From JAWHQP01 sp032586195 (GTDB lineage: Bacteria > Pseudomonadota > Gammaproteobacteria > Enterobacterales > Pasteurellaceae), in NCBI GenBank assembly GCA_032586195.1, contig JAWHQP010000017.1, forward strand, positions 1-27,996: DNA of 27,996 nucleotides. The letters are read 5' to 3'. How positions within the stretch are numbered: position 1 is the stretch's first letter; each line of letters opens with the position of its first letter. Positions 14,570-23,256 of this stretch are shown here, piece by piece. The notes below the pieces were generated by a model that was not told the DNA's origin, searched no databases, and worked only from the letters and a program-made list of their open reading frames with translations. The translations under genes were made by a program, and so were the position numbers.

Positions 14570-15529
14570 ATGTTGATGATAAATGAAAAAATGCTTCTTG
14601 CGAAAATAGCGACGTTATACTACACCGATAATCTCAAACAGTCGGAAATTGCAAAACGTTTGAATGTTTCGCAATCATTTGTTTCACGTTCTTTGGCCAA
14701 GTGTGTCTCTGAGGGGATCGTCAAAATTAATATTATTCCACCATCAGGAATTTTTCTTGAACTTGAACAAGCAATTCAAAAAAAATTTAATGTTGACTTG
14801 GTGATGGTCGTTGATGTCGGCGATGAAGATGAAGATCGTCTGAAAACAGCTATAGGAACCGCCGCCGCTTATTATTTGCAAGTTACCTTACAAGCCGATA
14901 AGTTGATCGGCGTTTCGGCTTGGAGCGGTACGATTCAACGCATGGTCGAACACATGTCCCCTCTTCAAGTAAAAGCAAAAGGCGTTGTGCAATTGTTGGG
15001 TGGGGTCGGAGTAAATGGCAATGTTCAAGCTAATATTCTTACCTACGAACTGGCTCAAAAATTGAATTGCCCCGCATATTTGTTACCTTCTCAAAGTCTA
15101 ATCGGAAATATTGGGAATATAGAATATAAAGAGCAATTATTAGATATGAATGAGGTTTCTCAAGTTGTTGAGCAATTTAGTGAAGTCGATGTTGCATTAG
15201 TTGGAATCGGTATGCTGGAACCTTCGGAATTATTAAAAAATTCCGGACTTTATTATCAGAAAGAAATGCTGCACGTGTTAGCCGATAAAGGCGCTGTAGG
15301 TGATATTTGCTTACATTATTTTGATCAAAACGGCAGCCCTGTACTCACTGAACAGGAAGATCCTATTATTGGCATGGGACTCGATCTTGTGAAAAAATGT
15401 CCGCGTGTTATCGCGCTTGCGGGTGGACGAGAAAAAGTTAATGCAATCAAAGCGGCTTTAGCGGGGCATTATCTTGACGTGTTAATTACTGATCGTGAAA
15501 CCGCAAGATTATTATTGAATGATCAGTAA
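14570..15529 (+). CDS. SorC-family sugar-responsive transcriptional regulator
   Basis: A 319-aa protein with an N-terminal HTH (LYYTDNLKQSEIAKRLNVSQSFVSRSLAKC, about 14-43) and a C-terminal SorC/DeoR-type sugar-binding domain (from about residue 60) for phosphorylated sugar effectors. It is encoded just upstream of, and in the same direction as, the sugar operon, so it is very probably its regulator. The effector is likely a pathway phosphosugar such as D-apulose 4-phosphate (inference). Start choice is uncertain: the AGGG site is 13 bases before the ATG at 14570, and a second in-frame ATG lies at 14576. Confidence 0.9.
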   Translation: MLMINEKMLLAKIATLYYTDNLKQSEIAKRLNVSQSFVSRSLAKCVSEGIVKINIIPPSGIFLELEQAIQKKFNVDLVMVVDVGDEDEDRLKTAIGTAAAYYLQVTLQADKLIGVSAWSGTIQRMVEHMSPLQVKAKGVVQLLGGVGVNGNVQANILTYELAQKLNCPAYLLPSQSLIGNIGNIEYKEQLLDMNEVSQVVEQFSEVDVALVGIGMLEPSELLKNSGLYYQKEMLHVLADKGAVGDICLHYFDQNGSPVLTEQEDPIIGMGLDLVKKCPRVIALAGGREKVNAIKAALAGHYLDVLITDRETARLLLNDQ

Positions 15530-15627
15530 TTTCTTTGTTTCATAATCGGGAATATCCCCCCTTTCTCTTTTGAAGCTTACTTTTCAATATTCTTAACTCT
15601 ATCCGATTCGTCTTGATATTATCTTTA

Positions 15628-15679
15628 TTTTGTGCAAATCATTAAATTTTGTGATCTATGCCTAATTTTTGAGATCTTT
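15628..15679 (+). promoter_or_regulatory. Three phased TTTTGWG repeats upstream of the sugar operon
   Basis: TTTTGTGCAAATC (15628), TTTTGTGATCTAT (15647) and TTTTGAGATCTTT (15667) start 19 and 20 bases apart, close to two DNA turns. The last two agree at 11 of 13 positions. They lie 80-130 bases before the operon's first gene, in a 230-base gap with no other strong signal, so they are good candidate binding sites for the SorC-type regulator. TGTGATCT also resembles one half of a CRP site, but no second half is present. A possible -10 (TATATT at 15699-15704) lacks a good -35, as expected for an activated promoter. Confidence 0.5.
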
Positions 15680-15759
15680 TATTAGACAATCGCTTTTTTA
15701 TATTTTACAGTTTGTTTGAATAAATAAACCATATTGAATAAATATTCAAGGAGTTAAAA

Positions 15760-16698
15760 ATGACTAGTAAATTCTTAAAATCAGGTGTGCTCGCATTATC
15801 TCTAGTAATGTCCGGTTTTACCCTTGCTGATAATGGACTTATTGCGATTATTACCCCTTCGCACGATAACCCTTTCTTCAAGGCGGAGGCTGACGGGGCA
15901 AAACAAAAAGCGGAAGAATTGGGTTATACCACTCTTGTGGCATCACATGATGATGATGCTAATAAACAGGATCAACTCATTGCTACCGCAATTGCTCGCA
16001 AAGCTAAAGCCATTATTTTGGATAATGCGGGATCGGATGTCACGATTGGGGCATTAGAAAAGGCTAAAGCCGCCGGAGTACCGGCATTTTTGATTGATCG
16101 TGAAATCAATAAAGCCGGTATAGCAATTTCTCAAATTGTTTCCAATAACTATCAGGGCGCGCAGTTGGGTGGACAGAAATTCGTAGAATTAATGGGAGAA
16201 AAAGGGCTGTATGTAGAATTGTTGGGTCGTGAATCCGACACTAATACCTCCGTCCGTTCTCAAGGCTTTCATGACATTATTGATGATTATCCGGATATGA
16301 AAATGGTTGCTCAGCAGACGGCAAACTGGAGCCAGACGGAAGGATTTACCCGTATGGAATCTTTGTTGCAAGTTCATCCGAATATCAAAGGTGTGATTTC
16401 AGGTAATGACACTATGGCGTTGGGAGCGGAGGCCGCCTTAAAAGCGGCGGGTAGAACCGATGTGATCGTTGTCGGTTTTGACGGCAGTAATTATGTGCGT
16501 GATTCAATCATTGCCAATAGCAATATTAAAGCAACCGTATTGCAACCGGCCTGGGATCAGGCTCAAGCAGCGGTAATACAAGCGGATGCGTATATCAGAA
16601 CCGGTTCAACCGGCAAAGATGAAAAACAGTTAATGGACTGTATCTTAATTGATAGCTCCAATGCAAAAAAATTGAACAATTTTACGATTACCAAATGA
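15760..16698 (+). CDS. Periplasmic sugar-binding protein of an RbsB-like ABC importer
   Basis: A 312-aa type I periplasmic binding protein. A Sec signal peptide (1-23, cut after TLA) is followed by the usual PBP start (LIAIITPSHDNPFF), the sugar-contact segment FLIDRE, the ISGNDTMALGAEAALKAAGR segment and VVGFDG. It delivers a pentose-like sugar to the ATPase and permease encoded downstream. The operon suggests D-apiose rather than ribose (inference). It is the first gene of the catabolic operon, with an AAGGAG site before the ATG. Confidence 0.9.
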   Translation: MTSKFLKSGVLALSLVMSGFTLADNGLIAIITPSHDNPFFKAEADGAKQKAEELGYTTLVASHDDDANKQDQLIATAIARKAKAIILDNAGSDVTIGALEKAKAAGVPAFLIDREINKAGIAISQIVSNNYQGAQLGGQKFVELMGEKGLYVELLGRESDTNTSVRSQGFHDIIDDYPDMKMVAQQTANWSQTEGFTRMESLLQVHPNIKGVISGNDTMALGAEAALKAAGRTDVIVVGFDGSNYVRDSIIANSNIKATVLQPAWDQAQAAVIQADAYIRTGSTGKDEKQLMDCILIDSSNAKKLNNFTITK

Positions 16699-16753
16699 CA
16701 AATTGTTATAAATTAGCGGAATTTTCAGAATCTCCCTGATTAAGGAGTAAGGC

Positions 16754-17326
16754 ATGTTGAATTATAGAAAGCTAAAAGTCAGTTTGCTCTTTACTATCGC
16801 TTTCTCATTGACTGCTTGTGAAGTTGTGGATTTGGATAGTGCCGGTAAGCCAATCATCCCAATGAGCGAAGAAGAGGCTGCGGCACTAAGCAATATGCAG
16901 CCTAAAGATATTGCTGATAAGGTCTGGGATGAGATTTTACAAGATGCAAAATCAACTAAAACCGATTTAAATGATCAGTTAGTTGACGATAAAAGCTATT
17001 TCATTTATCTCACCGGTTTAATTGAACAGATTGATGATAAACAAAATATCTTATTAAGAGTTGGTGAGCAAACCGTACTCATTCAGGCTGGTTCAATCAT
17101 TCGTGGTAATGCGATTCGTGATGCCTCGCCGATTATTCGTTTTGATCAATTCAAAAACCAAATTCAATTCGCACGTTTGGCCAGAGAATTAAATAAAAAA
17201 GCGGTTGCAGGAATTCCACGTATCGACGGTTCCTGGCAAGGAAAAAATGTGGAAATCCTGACCGCACTTACCATCAAAAACGGGCAGATCCAGGATGTGG
17301 TACCGTTAATGATTAACGAGAGGTAG
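16754..17326 (+). CDS. Small lipoprotein of DUF2291 type in a sugar transport operon
   Basis: A 190-aa protein with a lipoprotein signal ending LTAC (Cys22), followed by a soluble domain of about 165 residues with no membrane segments. I recognise it as resembling the DUF2291 family, whose members are commonly encoded beside RbsB-type importers; the function is unknown. It sits between the binding protein and the ATPase (5 bases before the latter) with a strong AAGGAG site, so it is expressed with the transporter. It could assist binding protein function, or sugar or glycoside capture, at the membrane; that is speculation. An uptake sequence lies near its 3' end. Confidence 0.75.
   Translation: MLNYRKLKVSLLFTIAFSLTACEVVDLDSAGKPIIPMSEEEAAALSNMQPKDIADKVWDEILQDAKSTKTDLNDQLVDDKSYFIYLTGLIEQIDDKQNILLRVGEQTVLIQAGSIIRGNAIRDASPIIRFDQFKNQIQFARLARELNKKAVAGIPRIDGSWQGKNVEILTALTIKNGQIQDVVPLMINER
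17261..17269 (-). repeat. DNA uptake sequence
   Basis: Exact AAGTGCGGT on the minus strand, inside the lipoprotein gene. Confidence 0.85.
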
Positions 17327-17331
17327 CAACT

Positions 17332-18855
17332 ATGTCTGTCAATAACAAAGATGTCATTATGCGGGCTGAAAATATTTCTATGATTTTTCCGGGCACTAAA
17401 GCGCTTGATAATGTGACCTATAACGTTTACCGGGGGGCTGTGAATGTTATTATCGGCGAGAATGGTGCGGGTAAATCTACATTAATGAAGATTCTGGCAG
17501 GTGTTCAGCAACCGACGGAGGGCAGACTTTATATTAATGATAAAGCTGTTTCTATTACCAGTACTCGTAATGCGGCGGAACACGGCATCGGGATGGTTCA
17601 CCAAGAATTGAATCTGTCCGAAAATCTAAGTGTTTTGGAAAATATTTTTTTAGGCCGGGAGATTCAATCGGGTTTATTGCCGATAGACATTAAGACTCAA
17701 TATGATTTAACCAAAGCGCTATTAAAACGCCTAAAACAAAATATTGATCCTAATGAGATAGTTTCCAATTTGAAAGTGGGGCAAAAACAATTAGTGGAAA
17801 TTGCTAAGGCTTTAGCGGGAAAAATTGATATTTTAATTTTAGATGAACCTACTTCAGCATTAAGTAAAACGGAAGTTCAGATTTTATTTGACGTTATCCG
17901 TGAGCTCACATCACAAGGAGTTTCCATCATTTACATTTCACACCGTCTCGAAGAACTGATGGAGATCGGTACTTACATCACTATTTTGCGTGATGGCAAG
18001 TTCCAATCGGAAGCGGCGGTGAAGGATATTGATGTACCTTGGATTGTGAGAGAAATGTTAGGCAGTGATCCGGTAACGGACTTTTTGCCGGAAAATAGAA
18101 CCTTTGGCGCTAAAGTTCTTGAAGCCGAACATATCACTTGTATCAATGAATCAGAAAATAAAGTGGTAAATGATGTTTCTTTTTCACTAAGAGCAGGAGA
18201 AATTGTTGGTATTTACGGTTTAATGGGGGCGGGCCGTACGGAGCTATTTGAATGCTTATTAGGCAAAGCGGAATATTCGGGGCGTTTTTCGCTCAATGGC
18301 ATCATTATCAATACCAACACTTCGACAACGAATCGTATCAAAATGGGGATTGGGCTAGTGCCGGAAGATCGTAAAAGATCAGGTATTTTTCCGGTGAGTT
18401 CGGTTGCAAGTAATTTGACCATATCAAGCTTATGGAAACGTTTGAAAAGCAATACGATAATTTCTGCCGAAGAGGAGCAGCAGGCGGTAAAATCAGCCAT
18501 TAATGAACTTTCAATAAAAGTGTCTTCACCGGAAGTTGAAGTTCAGGCTTTAAGCGGTGGAAATCAGCAAAAAGTGGTTATCGGTCGTGCTTTGTTAACC
18601 GAACCTAGAGTGTTACTGCTGGATGAGCCTACGCGCGGCATTGATATCGGAGCTAAAGCTGATGTGTTTGAAATGATGGTTAAATTATCTCAGGAAGGTA
18701 TTGGGATCTTATTTTCCACGTCGGACTTAAAAGAAATTATGGCTGTTTCTGACCGTATTTTAGTCATGTCTAACGGAAAATTAACAGCAGATGTACTACG
18801 CAGTGAAACCAATGAAGCCAATTTAGTATTAGCGAGTGCCAAGGGGTTTCAATAA
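17332..18855 (+). CDS. Sugar ABC transporter ATPase with two nucleotide-binding domains (RbsA-like)
   Basis: A 507-aa ATPase of the carbohydrate uptake 2 class, with two fused ABC domains. The first has Walker A GENGAGKST (42-50), a degenerate signature (VGQKQLVEIAKAL) and Walker B LILDEPTSAL. The second has a degenerate Walker A (GLMGAGRTE, about 295-303), the signature LSGGNQQK (about 407-414) and LLLDEPTRGID. This asymmetry is normal for RbsA/MglA proteins. It powers the importer with the permease encoded next and the binding protein at 15760. Sugar specificity cannot be read from it. Confidence 0.95.
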   Translation: MSVNNKDVIMRAENISMIFPGTKALDNVTYNVYRGAVNVIIGENGAGKSTLMKILAGVQQPTEGRLYINDKAVSITSTRNAAEHGIGMVHQELNLSENLSVLENIFLGREIQSGLLPIDIKTQYDLTKALLKRLKQNIDPNEIVSNLKVGQKQLVEIAKALAGKIDILILDEPTSALSKTEVQILFDVIRELTSQGVSIIYISHRLEELMEIGTYITILRDGKFQSEAAVKDIDVPWIVREMLGSDPVTDFLPENRTFGAKVLEAEHITCINESENKVVNDVSFSLRAGEIVGIYGLMGAGRTELFECLLGKAEYSGRFSLNGIIINTNTSTTNRIKMGIGLVPEDRKRSGIFPVSSVASNLTISSLWKRLKSNTIISAEEEQQAVKSAINELSIKVSSPEVEVQALSGGNQQKVVIGRALLTEPRVLLLDEPTRGIDIGAKADVFEMMVKLSQEGIGILFSTSDLKEIMAVSDRILVMSNGKLTADVLRSETNEANLVLASAKGFQ

Positions 18856-18872
18856 TATTAACGGGGTGTGTT

Positions 18873-19910
18873 ATGTCAAAAGCAGTTTCATCTAATAACA
18901 TCATGTTATTAATTTTAAAGCTAAGAACCTTTATCGCGCTGTTTGTGATTTTAGCTTTTTTCACCGTGACAGTGGATGGTTTCTTAAATCCGTCAAGTGT
19001 CATCATTATGATTAAACATATATCGATCAATGCGTTGCTGGCATTAGGGATTACTTTTGTCATTATTACCGCGGGAATTGATTTATCCATCGGTGCGACC
19101 TTAGGTTTATGCGGTATGGTGGCGGGGTATCTGATTTCGCAAGGTATTGTATTGTCGATGTTCAATATTGCAATTTTTCCAAGTGTTTGGGTGGTTATCC
19201 TGTTGGTTTTATTGTTAGGTTGTGTTATCGGTGCGGTAAACGGTTGGATTATTACCCGTTATAACGTTGCGCCTTTTATTTGTACCTTGGGGACGATGTA
19301 TATCATCCGCGGAGCGGCAATGTTGACTTCTAACGGCGAAACTTTTCCCGGGCTATCCGGCAATCCTCAATTAGGCAACACTGGTTTTGAATTAATTGGT
19401 GCGGGCAGCTTATTCGGTATTCCTTATTCGATCTGGTTAATGTTTATCGTGGCTGCAGTGATCGCCTATACCGCTAAAAAATTGCCGTTTGGCCGCCATG
19501 TTTATGCGATCGGCGATAATGAGCGAGCGGCCGAGTTATCAGGCATTAAAGTCAATAACGTTAAGATCTGGGTGTATGTTATTTCAGGACTTTGTGCAGC
19601 TTTGGCCGGTATTGTGGTGACGTCTCAACTTGTTGCTAGCCACCCCGCAACAGGTAACGCATTTGAAATGAATGCTATTGCGGCCGTGGTGTTAGGAGGT
19701 ACTTCTCTGGCCGGAGGGCGAGGAACGATCGGCGGGACCTTAATAGGTGCATTTGTAATAGGTATTTTAGCTGATGGGCTGGTTATGATGGGGGTAAGTG
19801 AGTTTTGGCAAATGGTGATTAAAGGTATCGTTATTATTGTGGCGGTAATCATCGATCAAATGCAGAATAGATTGCAATACAAAGCAGCCATCGCATCTCA
19901 GAAAGCATAA
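18873..19910 (+). CDS. Sugar ABC transporter permease (RbsC-like)
   Basis: A 345-aa inner-membrane protein of the BPD_transp_2 family. It shows the RbsC-type segments GITFVIITAGIDLSIGA and AAVVLGGTSLAGGRGTIGGT and about 8-10 hydrophobic helices. It forms the channel of the importer, probably as a homodimer. A GGGG-rich ribosome-binding site lies 17 bases after the ATPase stop. It is followed by a 58-base gap before the enzyme genes, in which I see no terminator, so transcription should continue. Confidence 0.94.
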   Translation: MSKAVSSNNIMLLILKLRTFIALFVILAFFTVTVDGFLNPSSVIIMIKHISINALLALGITFVIITAGIDLSIGATLGLCGMVAGYLISQGIVLSMFNIAIFPSVWVVILLVLLLGCVIGAVNGWIITRYNVAPFICTLGTMYIIRGAAMLTSNGETFPGLSGNPQLGNTGFELIGAGSLFGIPYSIWLMFIVAAVIAYTAKKLPFGRHVYAIGDNERAAELSGIKVNNVKIWVYVISGLCAALAGIVVTSQLVASHPATGNAFEMNAIAAVVLGGTSLAGGRGTIGGTLIGAFVIGILADGLVMMGVSEFWQMVIKGIVIIVAVIIDQMQNRLQYKAAIASQKA

Positions 19911-19968
19911 ATTTTTTTACCTGATATGAATATATATTCAATAAAGAATTAATATATAGGAGGAGAAT

Positions 19969-20799
19969 ATGAATCCATATAATTTGTCATATGATGATTT
20001 GAAGAAGAAAGCAAGAGCCATCCGCAGAAAAATAGTCATACTAAATGCCAATAGTCCGGCAGGCGGTCATACCGGAGCAGATCTATCACAAGTAGAATTA
20101 GTCACCGCTCTTTATTTTCGTATTTTAAATTGTGCGCCTGATCGTTTGAATGATCCGGAACGTGACATTTACATACAATCTAAAGGACATGCGGCCGGAG
20201 GATATTACTGCTGTTTAGCGGAAGCCGGTTATATTCCTGAGGAATGGCTGGCTACTTATCAACATGCGGATTCCAAATTGCCGGGACATCCCGTTAAGCA
20301 TAAAACCCCCGGTGTTGAGCTTAACACCGGTGCCCTTGGCCACGGCTTACCTGTAGCGGTAGGCTTGGCATTAGCCGCCAAAAAATCCGGTAGCAAACGT
20401 AACATTTATGTCCTTACCGGTGATGGAGAATTAGATGAGGGTAGTAACTGGGAGGCGGCTATGGTGGCTGCACAATATAAATTGGATAACCTGATTATTA
20501 TCAACGATAAAAATAAACTTCAACTTGCCGGGTTTACCAAAGATATCCTCAATACTGAACCATTGGCTGAAAAATGGAAAGCCTTTGGTATGGAAGTGCA
20601 CGAATGTGATGGTAACGATGTGAAATCCATTGTTGATACATTAGAACATTTGCGACCCAATGGTAAACCGCATGTTGTGATTGCCCATACCACCAAAGGT
20701 GCCGGCATTTCATTTATTGCCGGTAAACCCGAATGGCACCACCGCGTGCCTAAAGGCGAAGAAGTTGAATTAGCATTGGAGGAGTTGAAAGATGAATAA
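19969..20799 (+). CDS. aptA: Transketolase N-terminal (TPP-binding) subunit, probable apulose-4-phosphate transketolase A
   Basis: A 276-aa protein matching only the N-terminal third of transketolase. The thiamine diphosphate motif begins GDGELDEGSNWEAAM (151-165) and ends near the NDKNKLQ segment (179-185); GHPVKH and GALGHGLPVAVG also fit the family. It has a strong AGGAGGAG site. With the next gene it makes a two-subunit enzyme. Housekeeping transketolase is a single long chain, so this is a specialised form. In the D-apiose pathway the equivalent pair moves a two-carbon unit from D-apulose 4-phosphate to glyceraldehyde 3-phosphate. Substrate is inferred from the operon; DXS-like or other split transketolases are alternatives. 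Confidence 0.75.
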   Translation: MNPYNLSYDDLKKKARAIRRKIVILNANSPAGGHTGADLSQVELVTALYFRILNCAPDRLNDPERDIYIQSKGHAAGGYYCCLAEAGYIPEEWLATYQHADSKLPGHPVKHKTPGVELNTGALGHGLPVAVGLALAAKKSGSKRNIYVLTGDGELDEGSNWEAAMVAAQYKLDNLIIINDKNKLQLAGFTKDILNTEPLAEKWKAFGMEVHECDGNDVKSIVDTLEHLRPNGKPHVVIAHTTKGAGISFIAGKPEWHHRVPKGEEVELALEELKDE

Positions 20800-21730
20800 C
20801 GCAGAACACTTGGCTAATATTATGGTAGAACGCTTCATAAGTGCGGTTGAGAATGGTATAGATTTGGTTCCTGTTGTTGCAGACTCCACGTCAACCGCCA
20901 AAATTGCGCCCTTTATTAAAGCATTCCCGGATCGTTTGGTTAATGTCGGTATTGCGGAACAAACTATGGTTGGATGTGCTGCCGGATTAGCGCTAGGCGG
21001 TAAGGTTGCCGCAACTTGTAATGCCGCACCGTTTCTTGTCGCACGAGCAAATGAACAGGTGAAAGTCGATGTTTGTTATAACAATACCAATGTCAAATTA
21101 TTTGGACTGAATGCCGGGGCGAGTTACGGGCCGCTTGCCAGTACTCATCACAGTATTGATGATATCAGTATTATGCGCGGTTTCGGTAATATTGAAATCT
21201 ATGCGCCGTCCAGCCCGAGAGAATGTCGTCAGATTATCGATTATGCCATCAAGCACATCGGTCCGGTTTATATTCGTTTAGATGGTAAAGAATTGCCTGA
21301 AATTCATTCGACCGATTATCAATTTAAACCGGGTAAGATTGATGTATTGAAGAAAGGTGAAAAAGTAGCTTTGGTCGCCATGGGCTCTACCGTATATGAA
21401 ATTGTCGCTGCTGCCGAATCACTTGCTAAAAAAGGAATTAATGTGACGACAATTAATGTGCCTTCTATTCGTCCATGTAACACTCATGAACTTTTTGCTG
21501 CGTTAAAAGATATAAATCACGTTATCACGGTAGAAGAACACAATATCAATGGTGGATTAGGCAGCCTGGTGGCTGAAGTTATTGCCGAACATGGCTTACC
21601 GATTCGGTTACAACGCCTAGGTATTCCTGATGGCGAATACGCATTAGCCGCAGATAGAAAAAGTATGCGCAAACATCATGGATTTGATGCCGACAGTATC
21701 GTTGATATTGTTTCCGATTTAATAAAATAA
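20792..21730 (+). CDS. aptB: Transketolase C-terminal subunit, probable apulose-4-phosphate transketolase B
   Basis: A 312-aa protein with the transketolase pyrimidine-binding domain (about 1-165) and C-terminal domain (about 185-310). The catalytic glutamate that activates thiamine diphosphate is visible in NVGIAEQTM (Glu56). The start overlaps the previous gene by 8 bases, so the subunits are probably made in equal amounts. Proposed products with apulose 4-phosphate are xylulose 5-phosphate and dihydroxyacetone phosphate. An uptake sequence lies near its start. Confidence 0.75.
   Translation: MNNAEHLANIMVERFISAVENGIDLVPVVADSTSTAKIAPFIKAFPDRLVNVGIAEQTMVGCAAGLALGGKVAATCNAAPFLVARANEQVKVDVCYNNTNVKLFGLNAGASYGPLASTHHSIDDISIMRGFGNIEIYAPSSPRECRQIIDYAIKHIGPVYIRLDGKELPEIHSTDYQFKPGKIDVLKKGEKVALVAMGSTVYEIVAAAESLAKKGINVTTINVPSIRPCNTHELFAALKDINHVITVEEHNINGGLGSLVAEVIAEHGLPIRLQRLGIPDGEYALAADRKSMRKHHGFDADSIVDIVSDLIK
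20839..20847 (+). repeat. DNA uptake sequence
   Basis: Exact AAGTGCGGT on the plus strand, inside the transketolase C-subunit gene. Confidence 0.85.
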
Positions 21731-21740
21731 AGGAGGGCTT

Positions 21741-23222
21741 ATGGGGACACCGTTTATCATTGCGATTGATGAAGGTACGACTAACACCAAGGCCATTTCG
21801 GTGGATATTAATGGCAATATTCTCTCGAAAGCAAGTGTGCCCTTAACCCTGAGTCATCCTCAAGCCGGCTGGGCGGAACAGGATCCGCTTGCGATTTGGT
21901 CGGCAACGCAAAGTGCGGTCAGGAATTGCTTAGAATTTTTAAGTATTGACGATGTTAAAGGTATTGCGGTCAGTAACCAACGGGAATCCGTACTGGCGTG
22001 GGAACGGTATTCCGGTAAACCGCTGTCTCCGGTTATCAGTTGGCAATGTCGCCGTACGGAAACGCTATGTGCCGAAATTGCTAAATTACCGACGGCTTAC
22101 AAAATTCGGCAATTAACCGGGATGGTATTAGATCCGCTGTATCCGGCCTCCAAAATTCATTGGTTATTGCATGATTTTATCGAGCAAGGTGTGCGGAAAG
22201 CGGAACAAGGCGAGATTTGTGTCGGAACGATTGACAGCTGGCTAGTATGGCAGCTGACCAACGGAAAATCTTTTGTAACGGATTATTCCAATGCGTCCAG
22301 ATATCAATTGTTTAATATTCATCAAGCGCAATGGGATGATGAATTGCTCGCATTGTTTCAGATTCCAAAGCAATGCTTGCCCGAAATTATTTCTTCCGCC
22401 CAGTATCGGGGTGAAACCTTAAATTGTACCGTTCTGCCCGATGGTATTCCGATTCTATCCCAAATCGGTGATTCGCATGCGGCACTTTACGGACAAGGCG
22501 GATTTAACGACAGCGTAGTTAAAGCCACATATGGTACAGGCAGTTCGTTGATGACTAAAACCGATGGATTTCCCCAACGGGATTTTGGGGTGGGCACTAC
22601 CGTCGCGTGGCATGACGGTGAATTAAGCCTGGCACTGGAAGGCAACATTACGCATACCGGCGCCGCTTTAGGATTTATGAACAGATTGCTTGGTATTAAT
22701 GATATTGCCCGGTTAAGCCGATTAGCTGAATCCGTAGCGGATAACCAAGACGTTTATTTTGTACCGGCTTTGGCAGGATTAGGCGCGCCGCATTGGGTTC
22801 CTAAAGCCAGAGGTATCATATGTGGTCTGACCGACGCGACGACCCCGCAGATTCTGGCAAGAGCTGCAATGGAGTCTATTGTATATCAGGTGGCGGACTT
22901 ATTTTTTGCGATGGAAAATACGTTAGGCCGGACGTTGGAAACCTTATCGGTTGACGGAGGACCGACAAAAAATTTATGGCTAATGCAGCTGCAAGCGGAC
23001 GTACTGCAGCGAACGATAGTATGCAGTCAGATCGCCGAAGTTTCCGCGCTGGGTGCAGCCTACCTGGCCGGTAAAGCGCTGGGTTGGTGGAGTAATTATG
23101 AGCAACTTTCCGCCCTGCCAAGGAAAGTTACCGTTATTAATCCGAATAGCCAATATGCTTTGCAGGAATATTACCAAGGTTGGAAAACCGCCGTACAACG
23201 GGCAGGATTTCAACCTTCTTAA
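21741..23222 (+). CDS. aplK: FGGY-family sugar kinase, probable D-apulose kinase
   Basis: A 493-aa kinase of the glycerol kinase/xylulokinase superfamily. It has the N-terminal phosphate loop DEGTTNTKA (about 10-18), the central YGTGSS segment and the C-terminal VDGGPTKN, all typical of FGGY kinases. A strong AAAGGAGG site begins just after the transketolase stop. In this operon it should phosphorylate the ketose made by the isomerase encoded next, giving the transketolase substrate. D-apulose is my best candidate from gene content; xylulose, ribulose or erythrulose cannot be excluded from sequence. An uptake sequence lies at 21911-21919. Confidence 0.72.
   Translation: MGTPFIIAIDEGTTNTKAISVDINGNILSKASVPLTLSHPQAGWAEQDPLAIWSATQSAVRNCLEFLSIDDVKGIAVSNQRESVLAWERYSGKPLSPVISWQCRRTETLCAEIAKLPTAYKIRQLTGMVLDPLYPASKIHWLLHDFIEQGVRKAEQGEICVGTIDSWLVWQLTNGKSFVTDYSNASRYQLFNIHQAQWDDELLALFQIPKQCLPEIISSAQYRGETLNCTVLPDGIPILSQIGDSHAALYGQGGFNDSVVKATYGTGSSLMTKTDGFPQRDFGVGTTVAWHDGELSLALEGNITHTGAALGFMNRLLGINDIARLSRLAESVADNQDVYFVPALAGLGAPHWVPKARGIICGLTDATTPQILARAAMESIVYQVADLFFAMENTLGRTLETLSVDGGPTKNLWLMQLQADVLQRTIVCSQIAEVSALGAAYLAGKALGWWSNYEQLSALPRKVTVINPNSQYALQEYYQGWKTAVQRAGFQPS
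21911..21919 (+). repeat. DNA uptake sequence
   Basis: Exact AAGTGCGGT on the plus strand, inside the FGGY kinase gene. Confidence 0.85.
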
Positions 23223-23256
23223 AGAACAATCGCTCACTATTAAGAGGAGTTAAATT

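Noticed and set aside
15647..15668. CRP binding site upstream of the sugar operon
   Set aside because: TGTGATCT matches one half, but the second half (TAATTT) does not match TCACA.
15760..19910. Ribose (rbs) operon
   Set aside because: No ribokinase, rbsD or LacI-type RbsR is present; the enzymes that follow are an isomerase, FGGY kinase and split transketolase.
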